The position numbers were made by a program, and so were the translations under genes. Below the pieces are notes generated by a model that saw only the letters and a list, made by a program, of their open reading frames with translations, made no database searches and was not told the DNA's origin. This document shows, piece by piece, positions 29,125 through 41,262 of a DNA stretch of 64,000 bases. The DNA lies in NCBI RefSeq assembly GCF_000002995.4, contig NW_025062477.1, positions 9,458,649-9,522,648 on the forward strand, in the 5' to 3' direction. The DNA comes from Brugia malayi. Its lineage: Eukaryota; Nematoda; Chromadorea; Rhabditida; Onchocercidae. How positions within the stretch are numbered: position 1 is the stretch's first letter; every line of letters starts with the position of its first letter.

Positions 29125-29908
29125 AATTTTGTTTAAAATGATCAAGTTCAAACGAATAATTGATTTTATATATGGAAGACACTGTCAAAGATAACTCAGA
29201 ATAGGGAATTTTTCTCAGTTGAGTCTGGAATATGAGGTCCAACGACCATTGTCTGTAGTCCAACATGAAGTGTTAGTTAAACTTTTATCCAGTACTATTT
29301 CTTAGTCATTTCCTTCCTACATAGAAAACTGAACTAGCCAAATGCTGATGTGGTAGAATAGTGTGTTTAACATCGTCAGGAAAATTATCTAAATCAAGAC
29401 GAACGGTTGTCACATCTCGAATAACTGATTTTTTTTTTCCTGCAAAATATATGACAGCGAATGGGACGACAATGTAACGTTCTATGAATTGATTGGATGC
29501 AGTACTATCACTCCTAGGAGACAATAATTTCGCCAAGAAACATTTGAATATAATATGCATCTCTAAATGAGACAGCTGAGAACGAGTACGGTACTGTATG
29601 TATGTTACAAACAGTATGCACTGCGGGGTGCACTGCAGTCTGTGCATCTCTGTCTGTTCTTTCCATTCTTCCGTTTACGGTAGTTACCTTACCAGCACAC
29701 TGCAAATGAGCATGGAGGACCGCCCTATTGGTGGACGTTCTTGTGCACTTTGGCCGGAAGAAGATTCGCCACCTCCTTCGATTATATGTGCGAGATGGTG
29801 CACACCGTTGGAAATGGTCTTGGAGTGTTGGGAAATTCAAAAAGCAAACAAGAAGGGTCATCTTATTGAACTGCTTGCTGTCCTCCTGCAGCACTGGACA
29901 CACACGTC
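29125..29908. other. Intergenic region NAXE to bHLH gene
   Basis: This holds the upstream region of the bHLH gene. 29600-29908 is noticeably more GC-rich than the surroundings and has fairly long open frames on both strands, but none resembles a known protein or splices to a neighbour. It is probably promoter. Confidence 0.45.
29881..29891 (+). promoter_or_regulatory. Probable spliced-leader acceptor for bHLH gene
   Basis: TCCTCCTGCAG ends at 29891, 17 bases before the ATG at 29909. The pyrimidine-rich tract and lack of an upstream coding exon fit trans-splicing. Confidence 0.5.
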
Positions 29909-31700
29909 ATGAGCGACTCGGAGGATTCGCCAAGAACGGTAAGATTCCTGCTATTATTCATTACTTACTTATTTATTTACTTACAACATTTGCATCTTTG
30001 CACAATTTATCAGCGCAGCATTATTATCCCAATTCCATACTGTGATATTTAGATGGAAAAATAACGCTTCACTCCCGAATCATATGTTACACTGCCATAT
30101 AAACAATAAAGTTAGTTGATGTGACAATAGAATTTGATACATCATTCGATAATTCTGTCTCAGAAATGTTTGAATCGAAGATTGCATCTTATTAAATGTA
30201 ATTTATTCAACCTTCATCGAACTTACTTTTTAATATACACATAATTTTGTTTATTAGAATGTTATGGTCTTACAACATGACAAATTCTCACTTTATTTGA
30301 AGTATAAAAAGATCTAATGCTTAATTATTATAACATCCATCTAATATAATAAATTTAACACTGAGCTGTTGTGACCATTGGCAACGTAATCAGATGAAAT
30401 AGCCTAATGTACACCTTCGTGAGACTCTTTATATAGCTTTCTGATCAGAAACCTCCTTAAAAACGAATTGCAATATTAAACAAAAGCTGAACTTTTTAAT
30501 AACATGCTTAACAAGTTAAAACTAATGCGGTATTTCTAGTGCTCAGTAATCAGCTTATGAAATTGGATGTTAGCTGAATTCCAAAACGGAAAGCATTGAA
30601 CATGAAAAAAGTACAATAAAGTTGAATTTCAAAAATTGAAATTAATTTAATAAAATGACAATAAAGATTTCAAGTTAATGCTGATTTTGCCTTTTGTGAC
30701 ACACTGTTGAAGTGAAAATACATACCGTGCCGTTTATTCGATTTCTTATTTTAGAGTAGTTTGTTAAGTATGGAAGAAATCGAGCCATATGTTAGGCGAA
30801 AAAGAATGAATTCTGGGAAATCGAATAAGTTGCAAGGTCTTAACGAAGAGGTACTCATTTCCAGCTATGATTTTATTTCAATTCCACAAAATTTCTCTAA
30901 CCACTTCTTAGCTTATGGTTGATTGTAGGAATCAAATTCTTCCTGAAATTTCCTTTTCAGGAACAGGCAGTCTTGCGTATGAGTATTAATTCAAGGGAAC
31001 GGAAAAGGATGCACGATCTAAATGATGCACTTGATGAGCTCCGACAATGCTTACCATATTCGCATCGTGCCGGATCTAGAAAAATGTCCAAAATCAATAC
31101 ATTGCTTCTAGCTAGTAGCTGGTAGGTATAAATTTTGTAATTAGCAGCTGTCAATAAAATGGAAATAAAATAATCCAGAATAGTTCTATGCACCCTTCTA
31201 ACGAAGGTTTTGTTTAGATGCTCAGTGCTTCTAATGTCAAATATCAGTTGATCTTCACTTATTTTCCAACTTTACTTTTATAAAAAACATCCGAGATAGA
31301 GTTGGTCTTAGCCTAAACATAAATTACTAAATTAAGATGTTCATTCAGGATCAAACACCTAACAAACGCAAATAATGAACTGCGACGGAAATTGGATGAC
31401 CTTGGAAACCGTAGCCAAGGAAATGCCACAGCAGTTCTCCAAGCAACTTCTACGTCTTCACCTCATTCGGAGTCGCCAAGTGCATTAGCGCCAATTGAGC
31501 TTTTTAAGCAGTCACCTCCATCTTTACCATTCAAATTGGTACCCGAAACGACACAAAAAAGCCTTCTTAGGCTTTCGGTACCTGTATCCGTACCAGTACC
31601 GGTACAACCATGTGTTAAATCTATTAACGGCTTTTGCTTCTGTGTCAATTGTTTGATTACAAATACCGGTTTAACAAAAAATTTCCACAAAGATAAATAA
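29909..31700 (+). CDS. Olig-family bHLH transcription factor
   Basis: Four exons: 29909-29938, 30755-30850, 30961-31121 and 31349-31700, in phase, 212 residues. An acidic start ([10 protein letters not shown]) leads into a basic stretch (YVRRKRM). The bHLH domain runs from about residue 46 to 110. Its basic region [13 protein letters not shown] is the Olig signature, with [12 protein letters not shown] as helix 1, then the loop and [19 protein letters not shown] as helix 2. The next residues [12 protein letters not shown] resemble Olig LTNSLEEMKRL. In most relatives helix 2 reads LLLAKNYI or LLLARNYI, so ASSW is unusual. The C-terminal half is low complexity (repeated VPVPV-type blocks) and ends near a CFCVNC motif resembling the cysteine motif of Olig and bHLHe22 tails. 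C. elegans relatives are hlh-16, -17, -31 and -32; which one is orthologous cannot be decided here. Confidence 0.92.
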
Positions 31701-31722
31701 TTTACTTAGCTCATGATTTGAA

Positions 31723-31728
31723 AATAAA
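31723..31728 (+). terminator. Poly(A) signal AATAAA, bHLH gene
   Basis: AATAAA lies 22 bases after the stop codon at 31700. This would give a very short 3' UTR. Confidence 0.5.
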
Positions 31729-34700
31729 TTATTACTGGAGATAGATTAGAAATTCTAACTTGAAAACTAAAATAAAAAATTATTGTGGCTGTGATCGAAT
31801 TTATGAATATACTTAGTTTTGGACATCATCCACTTATTGTCTTTTTACAATTTCTTGTTACTTTAAAATATATGTAATAAGTAGGTAAGACTGTCTAAAC
31901 TGATAACATATTAAAGATAGGCATCAATCATAACGTAATTTTGATGAATTATTATTTTCTCGTCCGTTGTTAGTGTTAAATTAGCTTGAAATTAAGAAAT
32001 GATTTTTCGAATAATCCGGAATTAATCCGAAAATAGCAAACACATTGCGGAAATATGAGAAGCTGATGATGACCCCAATAAAGAGGTCTGGAAAATGAGG
32101 AAGTAATTCGCAATTTGCTCTTAGCAACCTACCAATTAACACATCTTCAGTAGTGCATCTCTTGTATCCCCCAACCAACTGTTCTATAAAAAATTATAAG
32201 ATATTGTACATGCATAGTAGATAGTGGTAGGTTATCTAGAAATAGCTCATATGATAAATAAGGCCTTCATTCCATGTTGCCAGACTTTTGGTTGAAATGA
32301 GGTGTTCGGACAACTAAGCTTCCAGAAATTAATTTTACCGCTCTTAATTATTTTACATGTATTCTCCTAGTCTTCTTCATCATTGCAAACAGACTGGCTC
32401 ATGAAGAACAATGAGGTTCATAAATCCTACTAGTTATGATACAAGTGGTTGTGACAAATAAAGCGATAAAGGAGCAATTACTTGTTTGTTTCCTACTTTT
32501 TATAAACCAATGTATATCATAATTTTCCATTAAAAAGGCAGCTATATGAATTTCTGAAGAAAGAGCAGTTTTTATAAGCTATTTGATGTCTATCACCAGC
32601 TACCAACAAGACATACATTTACCGCTCTAGTAATATGATCATGTAATTAAACGTCACCTCGAAATAAAATATTCTTTATATACCAGTAGATCAGATCAAA
32701 TAGCTATGAAATTCTTCCAGTAACCTTCTTCCCTTCCACTTTTACATCCTTTTTCATATGGATATAATCGTAATATAGTAATACAGTTCCTGACCTAAAA
32801 ACTTCATTACTTAATCTTCATCCCCTGAGCATTTTATCTACTTACTATCCACTAAAATTATTCAGAAAAAATTTTGTAAAAAGTACCGAATGCAGTGAAA
32901 AGTAATTGTATTGGTATCTTCATTGTCAAGTGTCACAGCAATCAATCTTTTCATAACTGCCTGCTGAACGATTTACAGTTCCATGTTTAATAGTTACCCT
33001 TCATCGTTACCTCATTTGCATATTAAATGCTATGCGAAACTGTTTGGATCATTTTGTTCACTGCGCTAAATGATGACAATAAACAGGCACATATATATTT
33101 ATCAACTTTTATAAAACATCGAGATTAAACTCACTAGAAGTGTAGATAGATACTAGAAAGAAACAAAGTATGAAATAAAACTCTCTGAATGTTTGAGAAA
33201 TGATCGAATCAGTGACTAATGACAACATTGCAAGAAAAGATATTATCAGCACCTAATGTAGGAAAACTACAGAAGTGAACAGAAAAAGTTGGAATAAAGG
33301 TCAAATATACTGTCTATTACCAATCGTAGAAGAGCGAACTGATCCATTTTTCTATTCTGCTTTTATTCAATTCCCAATTTGCTTCAATCAAGGGTATTTT
33401 CATTAATTTATTTCTTCTCTCAATGTTATTCAACTGAGAGTATCTTATCAGTCATTCAGCTACAAAAAAACTGTTCATAATTAATAGAGTCATTTAATTG
33501 CTATCTGTCTGTGTGTGTGTGGAAGCAACAAGTATATGAATGAATAAAAAGTGTGTAAATGCAATTATCAGATCATCAGCAGAACTATATTGATGCCGTT
33601 GCTATCTATCGCTGTTGTTGCTGTAAAGAGGATTATCGTCACTGAAGTGGTCCCTGCACCAATAACTGACCTGTGCAGTGGCCACTAATCGGTATTCCTT
33701 ATCCACTTCACACACTGATGCCAGAAGGTAAAAAGCTTCTAGCTGGGTATTTCAAGAGAACAGTGAAGAAAGTAGCAGTGGACGGGCAGACAGGCAGGTG
33801 GTCTTCTAGAAGATCCTTGAAAAGAGCACCGCGGGGTGCCCACCATACGAATGCTTGCACCAGAAGGGACAGATGATGCGGGGGTTAATGAGGAAGAGGG
33901 ATTAAACAATTCCAAGCTAGTCCAACTTACTAAAGATATTTTTTGACCTTAAACAATAGCTTAGCTTACGCAACCTGAATTAACACCCTCCATATCTATC
34001 ATCTGGTCTTCTCCGTTTCATTTGCTGACGCAAGAAAATTTGTAACACGTTATTGTTGTATTATATTATTCTATTTTCAATAGACACTTCCACAAATCTT
34101 TCAATAATTTACTAGTAAGAAAATATAGCAGTATTTTTTGGTATCTAATTTGCATATACTCCTTTTTTGAGAATATTTCTGTCCTTTGCAAATCTATTTT
34201 GACCATTGTAGATTTTGCTTTTAATTTTCACTTTTTGCGATACTAGTTGCCATAAGTGTTGTCGTTAGTGATATCGCTAATAGCAACTGGAAGATTGATA
34301 AGATAAGCGGGTATAGCAGAATTTAATCTACATGTCAGCAATGTTTTCAGCTATCATTTTAAGCAGCATAGAGCTTTCAATAATCTTAAAATCAGTAACA
34401 TAACGGATAATTCCCCTTCGATTTTATTTCATTATTTTTAAAATGTCATCACTTCTACGAAAGTAAGTTAATACTTTGATACTATTTCTTTCTCGTTCAT
34501 AATATTTATGCATCAAACTGTCTGAACAGGTGAGTGATTTGCCCAAATCTACCCCAAGAAAAGTAAACTAAAATAAGATACTAGAATTTCCATGTCTAGG
34601 CTTTGGGATCACGATTTTCGCATCAATCCTCCAAACGTGACGTATTTGGGTGTGGTGTCCGTGTTTTGGACCTATGAATTACATTATAGAATGTTCTGCA

Positions 34701-34758
34701 GAGTTCGCGGCTGACGAAACGTTTAACTTTTGTCATTTTAAAGTTTCATGATCTTGCA
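31729..34758. other. Intergenic region bHLH to XRN2 (3 kb)
   Basis: No coding exon was supported. There is a (TG)n run near 33510. A patch at about 33590-33890 has clearly higher GC than the rest and carries a 67-codon plus-strand frame without family resemblance. The remainder is AT-rich spacer. Confidence 0.5.
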
Positions 34759-34769
34759 AAGGGTTTTAG
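34759..34769 (+). promoter_or_regulatory. Probable spliced-leader acceptor for XRN2
   Basis: AAGGGTTTTAG ends at 34769, 19 bases before the ATG at 34789, with no coding exon upstream. This fits a trans-spliced mRNA with a short leader. Confidence 0.5.
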
Positions 34770-34788
34770 GATAGAAAAACGTATTACT

Positions 34789-37700
34789 ATGGGCGTTCCA
34801 GCATTTTTTCGATGGTTAACCCGAAAATATCCATCAGTGGTTGTAGATGCTGTAGAGGAGAAGCCACGTGACCTGAATGGAATTCGAGTTCCGGTTAATA
34901 CTGTCGATCCAAACCCTAATTTCCAGGTACTCCAGCAGAATGTTCATTGCGTGATCCGATGTATAGATCTTTTCAGACACAGGGCCTATCTGATTCCAAA
35001 AATATGGATAATATAGCAGTAAAATTTATTTCAGGAATTTGATAACTTGTATCTGGACATGAATGGTATTATTCATCCATGCACCCATCCAGAAGATCGA
35101 CCCTGCCCCAAAACGGAAGAGGAAATGTTTGTTAGTGCTTTAGATGAAATAATTTTTCTATATTTATCGAAATGCAATTTAACATTTTGTCTGCTTATCT
35201 CTATCTCATCATTAATAATGTACTAATTTTCTTCATTTTTTCGTTTTCACTTCATTTATTAGATACATCCAATTATATTTACATTCTCCTTGATTATATA
35301 TAACCCCTTTCAGATGCTAATTTTCGAGTATATAGATAGATTGTTTGCAATCGTTCGTCCTCGCAAACTTCTCTATATGGCAGTTGATGGTGTGGCCCCA
35401 AGAGCGAAGGTTATTGTTTCAGGATGCAAATGACATTTTGCATTTGTATGGGAATATTAATTTATATAAATTTTTTGAATACAGCTGTGCATTATCATTG
35501 TTTATTCCATATTCTGTTGGATCAGAAAAAACTGTCAAACGTCTTTTCACAAGTTAGCAAAGGTACGGTTCAGATGAACCAACAACGCAGTCGACGTTTT
35601 CGTGCCTCGAAAGAGGCTATCGAGAAAGTTGAACAAATCGCTGAAACAAGATTACGACTAGAAAGTGAAGGTTATCCACTACCTCCTGAAAAAAAAACCG
35701 AGCATTTCGACAGCAACTGTATAACACCGGGCACACCGTTTATGGCACGGTAAGCTTACTTAGAGTTTGTAACTTTACAGAATTTTAGAAATTCTGTAAC
35801 TATTCTTTAAGTTTTATTTAGTTCAAGCGGTTTATTTTTATTTGCAGGCTAGCTGTTGCTCTTCGTTATTATGTCCATCAACGATTGAATAGCGACCCAG
35901 GCTGGAGAAAAATTGCGGTAAAGTTTGTTATGTCTTTTTTTTTTTTTCTTATGAAATTGGTCATTTGAATTTATTGTGGGATTGAGAATTGGTAGGGTCT
36001 TCAAAAAACTTTGAAGATAAAAGAGGTGGTTTCTGTTTTTGTGTTTTTCAGCAGATTAAATAATCAAGTTTAAGGTTATTCTATCAGATGCAAATGTACC
36101 GGGTGAAGGTGAGCACAAAATCATGGATTTTATACGACGACAAAGAGCATCTCCATCTCATGATCCTAATACCGTACATTGTTTGTGTGGAGCAGATGCG
36201 GACTTGATTATGTTGGGATTGGCTACTCATGAGCCTAATTTCAACATTATAAGAGAGGAATTTGTACCGAATCAGCAGAGACCATGTGACCTTTGTGGAC
36301 AATACGGTCATGGTTTAAATGACTGCAAAGGGTTACCTTTTCTGCTTTGTATTTATGTGGAGAAAAGACACTTTAGTAGGAGATTTAAATCAGAGTAAAC
36401 TATCTCGTCAGTTTTACTTTTGTTTAGATTCAATTTCATGTTGAAATCTTGATATTCAAATTTAATGTTCCAGATTAGCAAGTGACGATAATTCAGAGTG
36501 TCAATCAACTCCATTGCAAAAAGAAACAAATTTCATATTCATTCGTTTGCCTGTGCTTCGTGAATATCTCGAACGTGAACTTCACATACCTAATTGCTCC
36601 ATTCCTTTCGATCTAGAACGAGCGATCGATGACTGGGTCAGTAATTTGAACATTTTGTAAGATATAAAAAATACACTGTGTTGAGTGGAGTGGGTGATAA
36701 TGTTGAATATTTTGAAAATGAAGAACTTAAAAAGAGAATTTGCAATGTTTATTGACAAATAGTTTGCTTCACTTTATTATACGTTAGTACTGTCTTTTCT
36801 ACGTTGTAGTTTTTGGACTTAATTCTTCAGGTATTCATGTGCTTTTTTGTTGGCAATGATTTTCTACCTCATTTACCTTCATTAGAAATTCGGGAGAATG
36901 CTATTGATAGACTTGTGAAGTTGTACAAAGATATGGTTTGTGAGATGAAAGGGTATTGTTTTATCATCTTTTATATTTAACTGTTGTCGATTAAGAGTCA
37001 ATACAGCAAAGCTTGAATATTTTTTCTTCATTCAATGTCAGTTTATTTCTAGCGAAGCATTCTTGACTTACCTTTCCTGTAATTTTCACTTTTTCTCAAT
37101 TGCCTTTTCAGGCACCTCACTGATTCTGGTATCGTCCATATTGAAAGGGCTCAAATCATACTTGATAAATTAGGTGAAGTAGAAGATGAAATATTCAAGT
37201 CAAGACAGGTTGGTTCGTTGGTTCCCACGTTTATATTTTATCAACTAAGCATAATCAGTTCGGCAGTATTTTCCGTAATTATTTTGCGAATGTAGTTGGT
37301 TTCATTTTTTTATTTTTTATCAGTTTTCATACTTCATTTTTTTTTTCCGTTTTTTAAACTATTACCATTAAGGAAAGAGAGCAACAATTTAAAAGGAGAA
37401 ACAAAGAAAAGAAATGGCGTGAACAAGCCCTTGCGACACCGTCATACATCCCATCTCGAGGTTCTCTTCTTTCACCACAAACTAATGGACCGATGTATCT
37501 CAGTGGATCGAGTACGAGAACAATGGCGCGTACTGCTCGATTAGAGGTAGTGAGGAATATTTTTTATTAACTGCAGCGGGGTTATTTTATTGATTTTTTG
37601 TCTAGTAAAATTGTATGTCTAATTACGTTACTTCATTTTGTTACATAGATGATCATGCTTAATTTGTTTTTATAGTTTGCATTGTCAGTTATAAGCCATT

Positions 37701-40693
37701 TAATCTGGCATACTTGAGGCACTTGATTTCACCGAAACAGTGCACACTCGCGCAATGAATAATGCTACTTTTCATGTCCCAGCTATTAATATATCAGAAA
37801 AAGATGACCACAAACAGGAATTGGTTAGAACTTTTTCTTCTTTTGTTTCATAACTGAATCGAGTATTGCAATTTTCTAAAAATATGTGAAGTGACTTTTC
37901 GTTTTTAATATTTTATATATTTATGTGCCATTTCACCTCTTCTACTTCATATGTATTGTTTTCAGAAAAATAATTCCAGCTCAGAGGACGAAGTCTTTGA
38001 TGAAGTCAGATTGTGGGAAGATGGGTGGAAAGATCGGTATTATAAAAGCAAATTCCAAGTAGATGGCAAAGATATTGTATTCAGACGTAAAGTTGCTCTG
38101 GCGTATGTAGAAGGCCTTTGCTGGGTATTACACTATTATTATCAGGTTAGTGATAGTGAAGCATCATCTGCACTTTTTATAAATAATCCATGTTTAAATT
38201 TGCATTTTAGCAAATCTTCAAATTCAGGGTTGCGCGAGTTGGGATTGGTACTATCCGTTTCATTACGCGCCGTTCGCATCAGATTTTGATGCAGTTTCTC
38301 AATTCAAGCCTGATTTCAGTGCATATACCGAACCTTTTAAGCCGCTACAGCAGCTGATGAGTGTCTTTCCAGCCGCAAGCAGGTATGTTTAGTAAGAAAA
38401 GAGAAGGTAATCTTATAAAAAATAGAGAGAAGATGGATGAACAAGAGGAAGGGGGTTGCGGCTTAAATTTTTTAGTTTTTAAGGGGAATTAAAGATACTA
38501 GATGCCCTGATATATTAACAGCGAACCTTTTTTTATTCTAATTGCATGCAGTTATTCTGCATTTGTGGAAAGTATTTTTGTAATGTAATATAGTGGTGAT
38601 TGACGAGCTGTTATTGATTTTGCTTTATATCCAGTAAAAGACAAAAAAGTAATATTTAATTCATCGGAATGGTCAAGTTTAGGATGCACTTGCCAGAAGC
38701 TTGGCAGGAACTAATGATATCACCGGTCTCGCCAATAATCGATTTTTATCCTGATAATTTTGTTATCGATTTAAATGGTAAAAAATGTGCATGGCAAGGA
38801 GTTGCGTTACTACCATTTGTAGATGAGAAACGACTTTTAGAAGTTCTGAATCCGGTTCCTTTTTTTTTGTCAGTTACCAGTAGAATAGTAAAATCTTCCT
38901 CTTAAATTTGAGGTTTCAGTTATACAATAAAATTGAAATTTTTAAGAAAAAGAGCGAACATTGAGAGGGATAGGCTTACATTTAAATTAAATCGGAAACA
39001 GTTGAACCTTCATCAATATGCTTAGGGCTGGTTTACTTAATTGTAACTTAGTATAGTTTATAAATTGATTAGTACCTTGTCTGTTAATAGAAACAATGAT
39101 TATTGTTTCTATTATCTTTTTGACACGAGATACGGTTGATGCTATAGTTTTATGAATGTTGGTAATACTTTGAAGATGGAAGATAAATTGGACGCTTTTG
39201 AAAAGGAAAGAAATTCCAGAGGTCCTGATCGGTTGTTTGTTGGACCTTCACATCCTTTCTACAACTTTGCGGAAACGCTGTATGAAAACAGTAGAAAAGG
39301 TATATCTCTGTATTCGGTTTGTTTATGTAATTAGAAGCAGTGTGTTTTTTAGTATATTAATTAGTTTTCAATATTATTTGGATAAAAAGAAAAATAGGGG
39401 CAACAAAAACCATGTGTTCATGCATTTTATACAGTGTTAAAATATGTATAGCATAAAGTCCTTTAAAAGTCAAAATATTTCATTACTTTGTCAGTATTTC
39501 ATTACGTTATTAAGAAGGGGCTGAAAAAATTTAAAACCAACCTGGAGATAGGATAGAAGTGAGAGATAATTATTTCCAAATTTTAGACTCGACCGACTTA
39601 GCAATTGACACTTCGTTGACATTCGGAATGGCTGGCACTGTTGGTGTAGATGCAAAAGCTGTAATGAAAGGACAAAATTATAAATCACCACTTTCAGTTG
39701 ACGAATTTACGGATATAGCCGTGAGTTGTACTTCTCTGAATTTCCAAAACCTTTTTTCGTATTCCTAGCATTACGTCTTCGTATGTTAAAATTCTGTGTT
39801 TCTTATGTCATGATATAATTATCAATACTTTGTATTATAGAAAAATAAGGCTATTATGATGATTTACAAAGATCCACAGTTTGAAAAAGGTTATGTATTT
39901 GCTGCAAAACGTTTGCCGGGAGCTGTTGACGTACCACGAACTTTGAAAGACACGAATCTAGATCGCAGAGAAGTGAGTAAGACAATCATAGAAGCAGTAG
40001 TGTGTAAAAACTCCTCTGTATTTAATTAAAAGCTTCTTTAAATCTCCGTTTTAGTTTTTTTTAGTTTCATGCTTGTTTGATTATTTGGTTCTAGACTTTT
40101 CTTATTATTTCAGCCCTATCGACCACAAATAGGGTTTTTGCGCGAAATACCACGACATGGATTAACTGATGCGGGACGAAGAATGGTTGAACATAGCATT
40201 TACCATAGCCCTAGACCACTTTTTGAACCATATCAGACAGGTCCCTCCAATAGATTGTATCAATCATGCTGGGCTCCAGCAGAGCCCTATGTAGACAACC
40301 GCGTACCCGTCTGTCCGTCGTCCGCAAACCAGTTAGTTCTCATCTCGCAGTTTAAAACTGCTTTTATAAGGCAGTCGGCACTAAACAAATTAGTTTGAAA
40401 TAAGTTATTTGATCTTAAATCCCAAATTTCCTAAAAAATCATATAAGCAATTCTGGAAACTTTTTAAGTTTAACTGCTACCTTTCTAGGTTTCGTGAAGG
40501 AAGGCAAGTGAGTGGGGAATGGTGTGGAAACCCGAGACGACGTCGAAATTTTTACGAGCATAGAAGGATACCACAATCACCAATGCCTGTTAGACATTCC
40601 CTGCGATATGAACCATATCCAGAATTAGTTCCTTTGCGTGTCAGAGGTCGTGGCCGTGAGTGGCCACCTCAGCATCCAATATATCGATGGTAA
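34789..40693 (+). CDS. xrn-2: Nuclear 5'-3' exoribonuclease XRN2
   Basis: XRN2 degrades 5'-monophosphate RNA, acting in transcription termination, rRNA processing and, in worms, microRNA turnover. Nineteen exons: 34789-34926, 35035-35130, 35314-35409, 35574-35749, 35848-35917, 36075-36331, 36474-36636, 36831-36952, 37112-37208, 37373-37546, 37719-37823, 37966-38145, 38228-38382, 38683-38854, 39176-39299, 39560-39720, 39841-39972, 40114-40331 and 40489-40693, giving 946 residues. Seen: [67 protein letters not shown]; the CCHC knuckle [14 protein letters not shown] that marks XRN2 against XRN1; GNDFLPHLP; and [18 protein letters not shown]. The tail is basic with RVRGRGREW. The exon at 39560 could instead begin at 39548, adding four residues. 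The acceptor at 39175 (TTTGAAG) is weak, but it keeps exactly the human spacing. Confidence 0.97.
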
Positions 40694-40842
40694 TTAGTCC
40701 GGAGACCGACCAGTATTAAAGATGCATATATGGTACATTGCATCGACTTTTAAATGGGAGAGCTCTCGACGTGTGCCAAGTAGTAAACAAAAAACATTTA
40801 AAAATACTATTTTTGCAGTAATTTCCAAAAAAAGATCTTTAC

Positions 40843-40848
40843 AATAAA
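40843..40848 (+). terminator. Poly(A) signal AATAAA, XRN2
   Basis: AATAAA lies 150 bases after the XRN2 stop codon, the nearest canonical signal on the plus strand. Confidence 0.5.
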
Positions 40849-41181
40849 AGCAAATTTTGCACATAATGACATGCATTTTCTCATGAAACAAGGTCAGAAA
40901 GAATGATGCCTTAACATGGCATCCCTTGTTGGTGCTTAACACGCATCGCATCGCGTTCGGTTCTTTGTTTAATATTTACATGTCAATCAAATTCTGAAGA
41001 TCAGCGTAACAGAACTACTACGTAGAGGAGCCAAAGAGGTGAAGAACAAAGTGGATAAATCTTGTTTTCAAGACAGCTTGTTAAAGTGTCTAGAGAAGAC
41101 GTGTGACATGCGCAAAGCAATAAACCAATGAAGCATGTAATTCACTTGATCTGCTTTATGTACTACATAAATTTCCAGAAG

Positions 41182-41187
41182 TTTATT
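41182..41187 (-). terminator. Poly(A) signal AATAAA, BIRC6
   Basis: On the minus strand AATAAA lies about 75 bases after the BIRC6 stop codon (41265-41263), at a normal distance. Confidence 0.5.
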
Positions 41188-41262
41188 ACAGTGGAAAATT
41201 CTCAGGAAGCATTCGCTCCGTTACTTCTAAAATTGAAAGATTTCTCAGAAAAAAAAAAGCTT

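Larger units (their letters stand above)
40694..41262. other. Convergent 3' spacer XRN2 / BIRC6
   Basis: These 569 bases hold the 3' UTRs of both genes and no supported gene. Candidate poly(A) signals are at 40843 (plus) and 41182 (minus). Confidence 0.6.

Noticed and set aside
29306..29903. Two minus-strand open frames of 113 and 129 codons upstream of the bHLH gene
   Set aside because: They overlap each other in different frames, show no family resemblance and have no plausible splice partners.
33673..33876. Plus-strand frame of 67 codons in the bHLH-XRN2 spacer
   Set aside because: No recognisable protein and no acceptor/donor pair linking it to a gene; kept only as part of the GC-rich patch.
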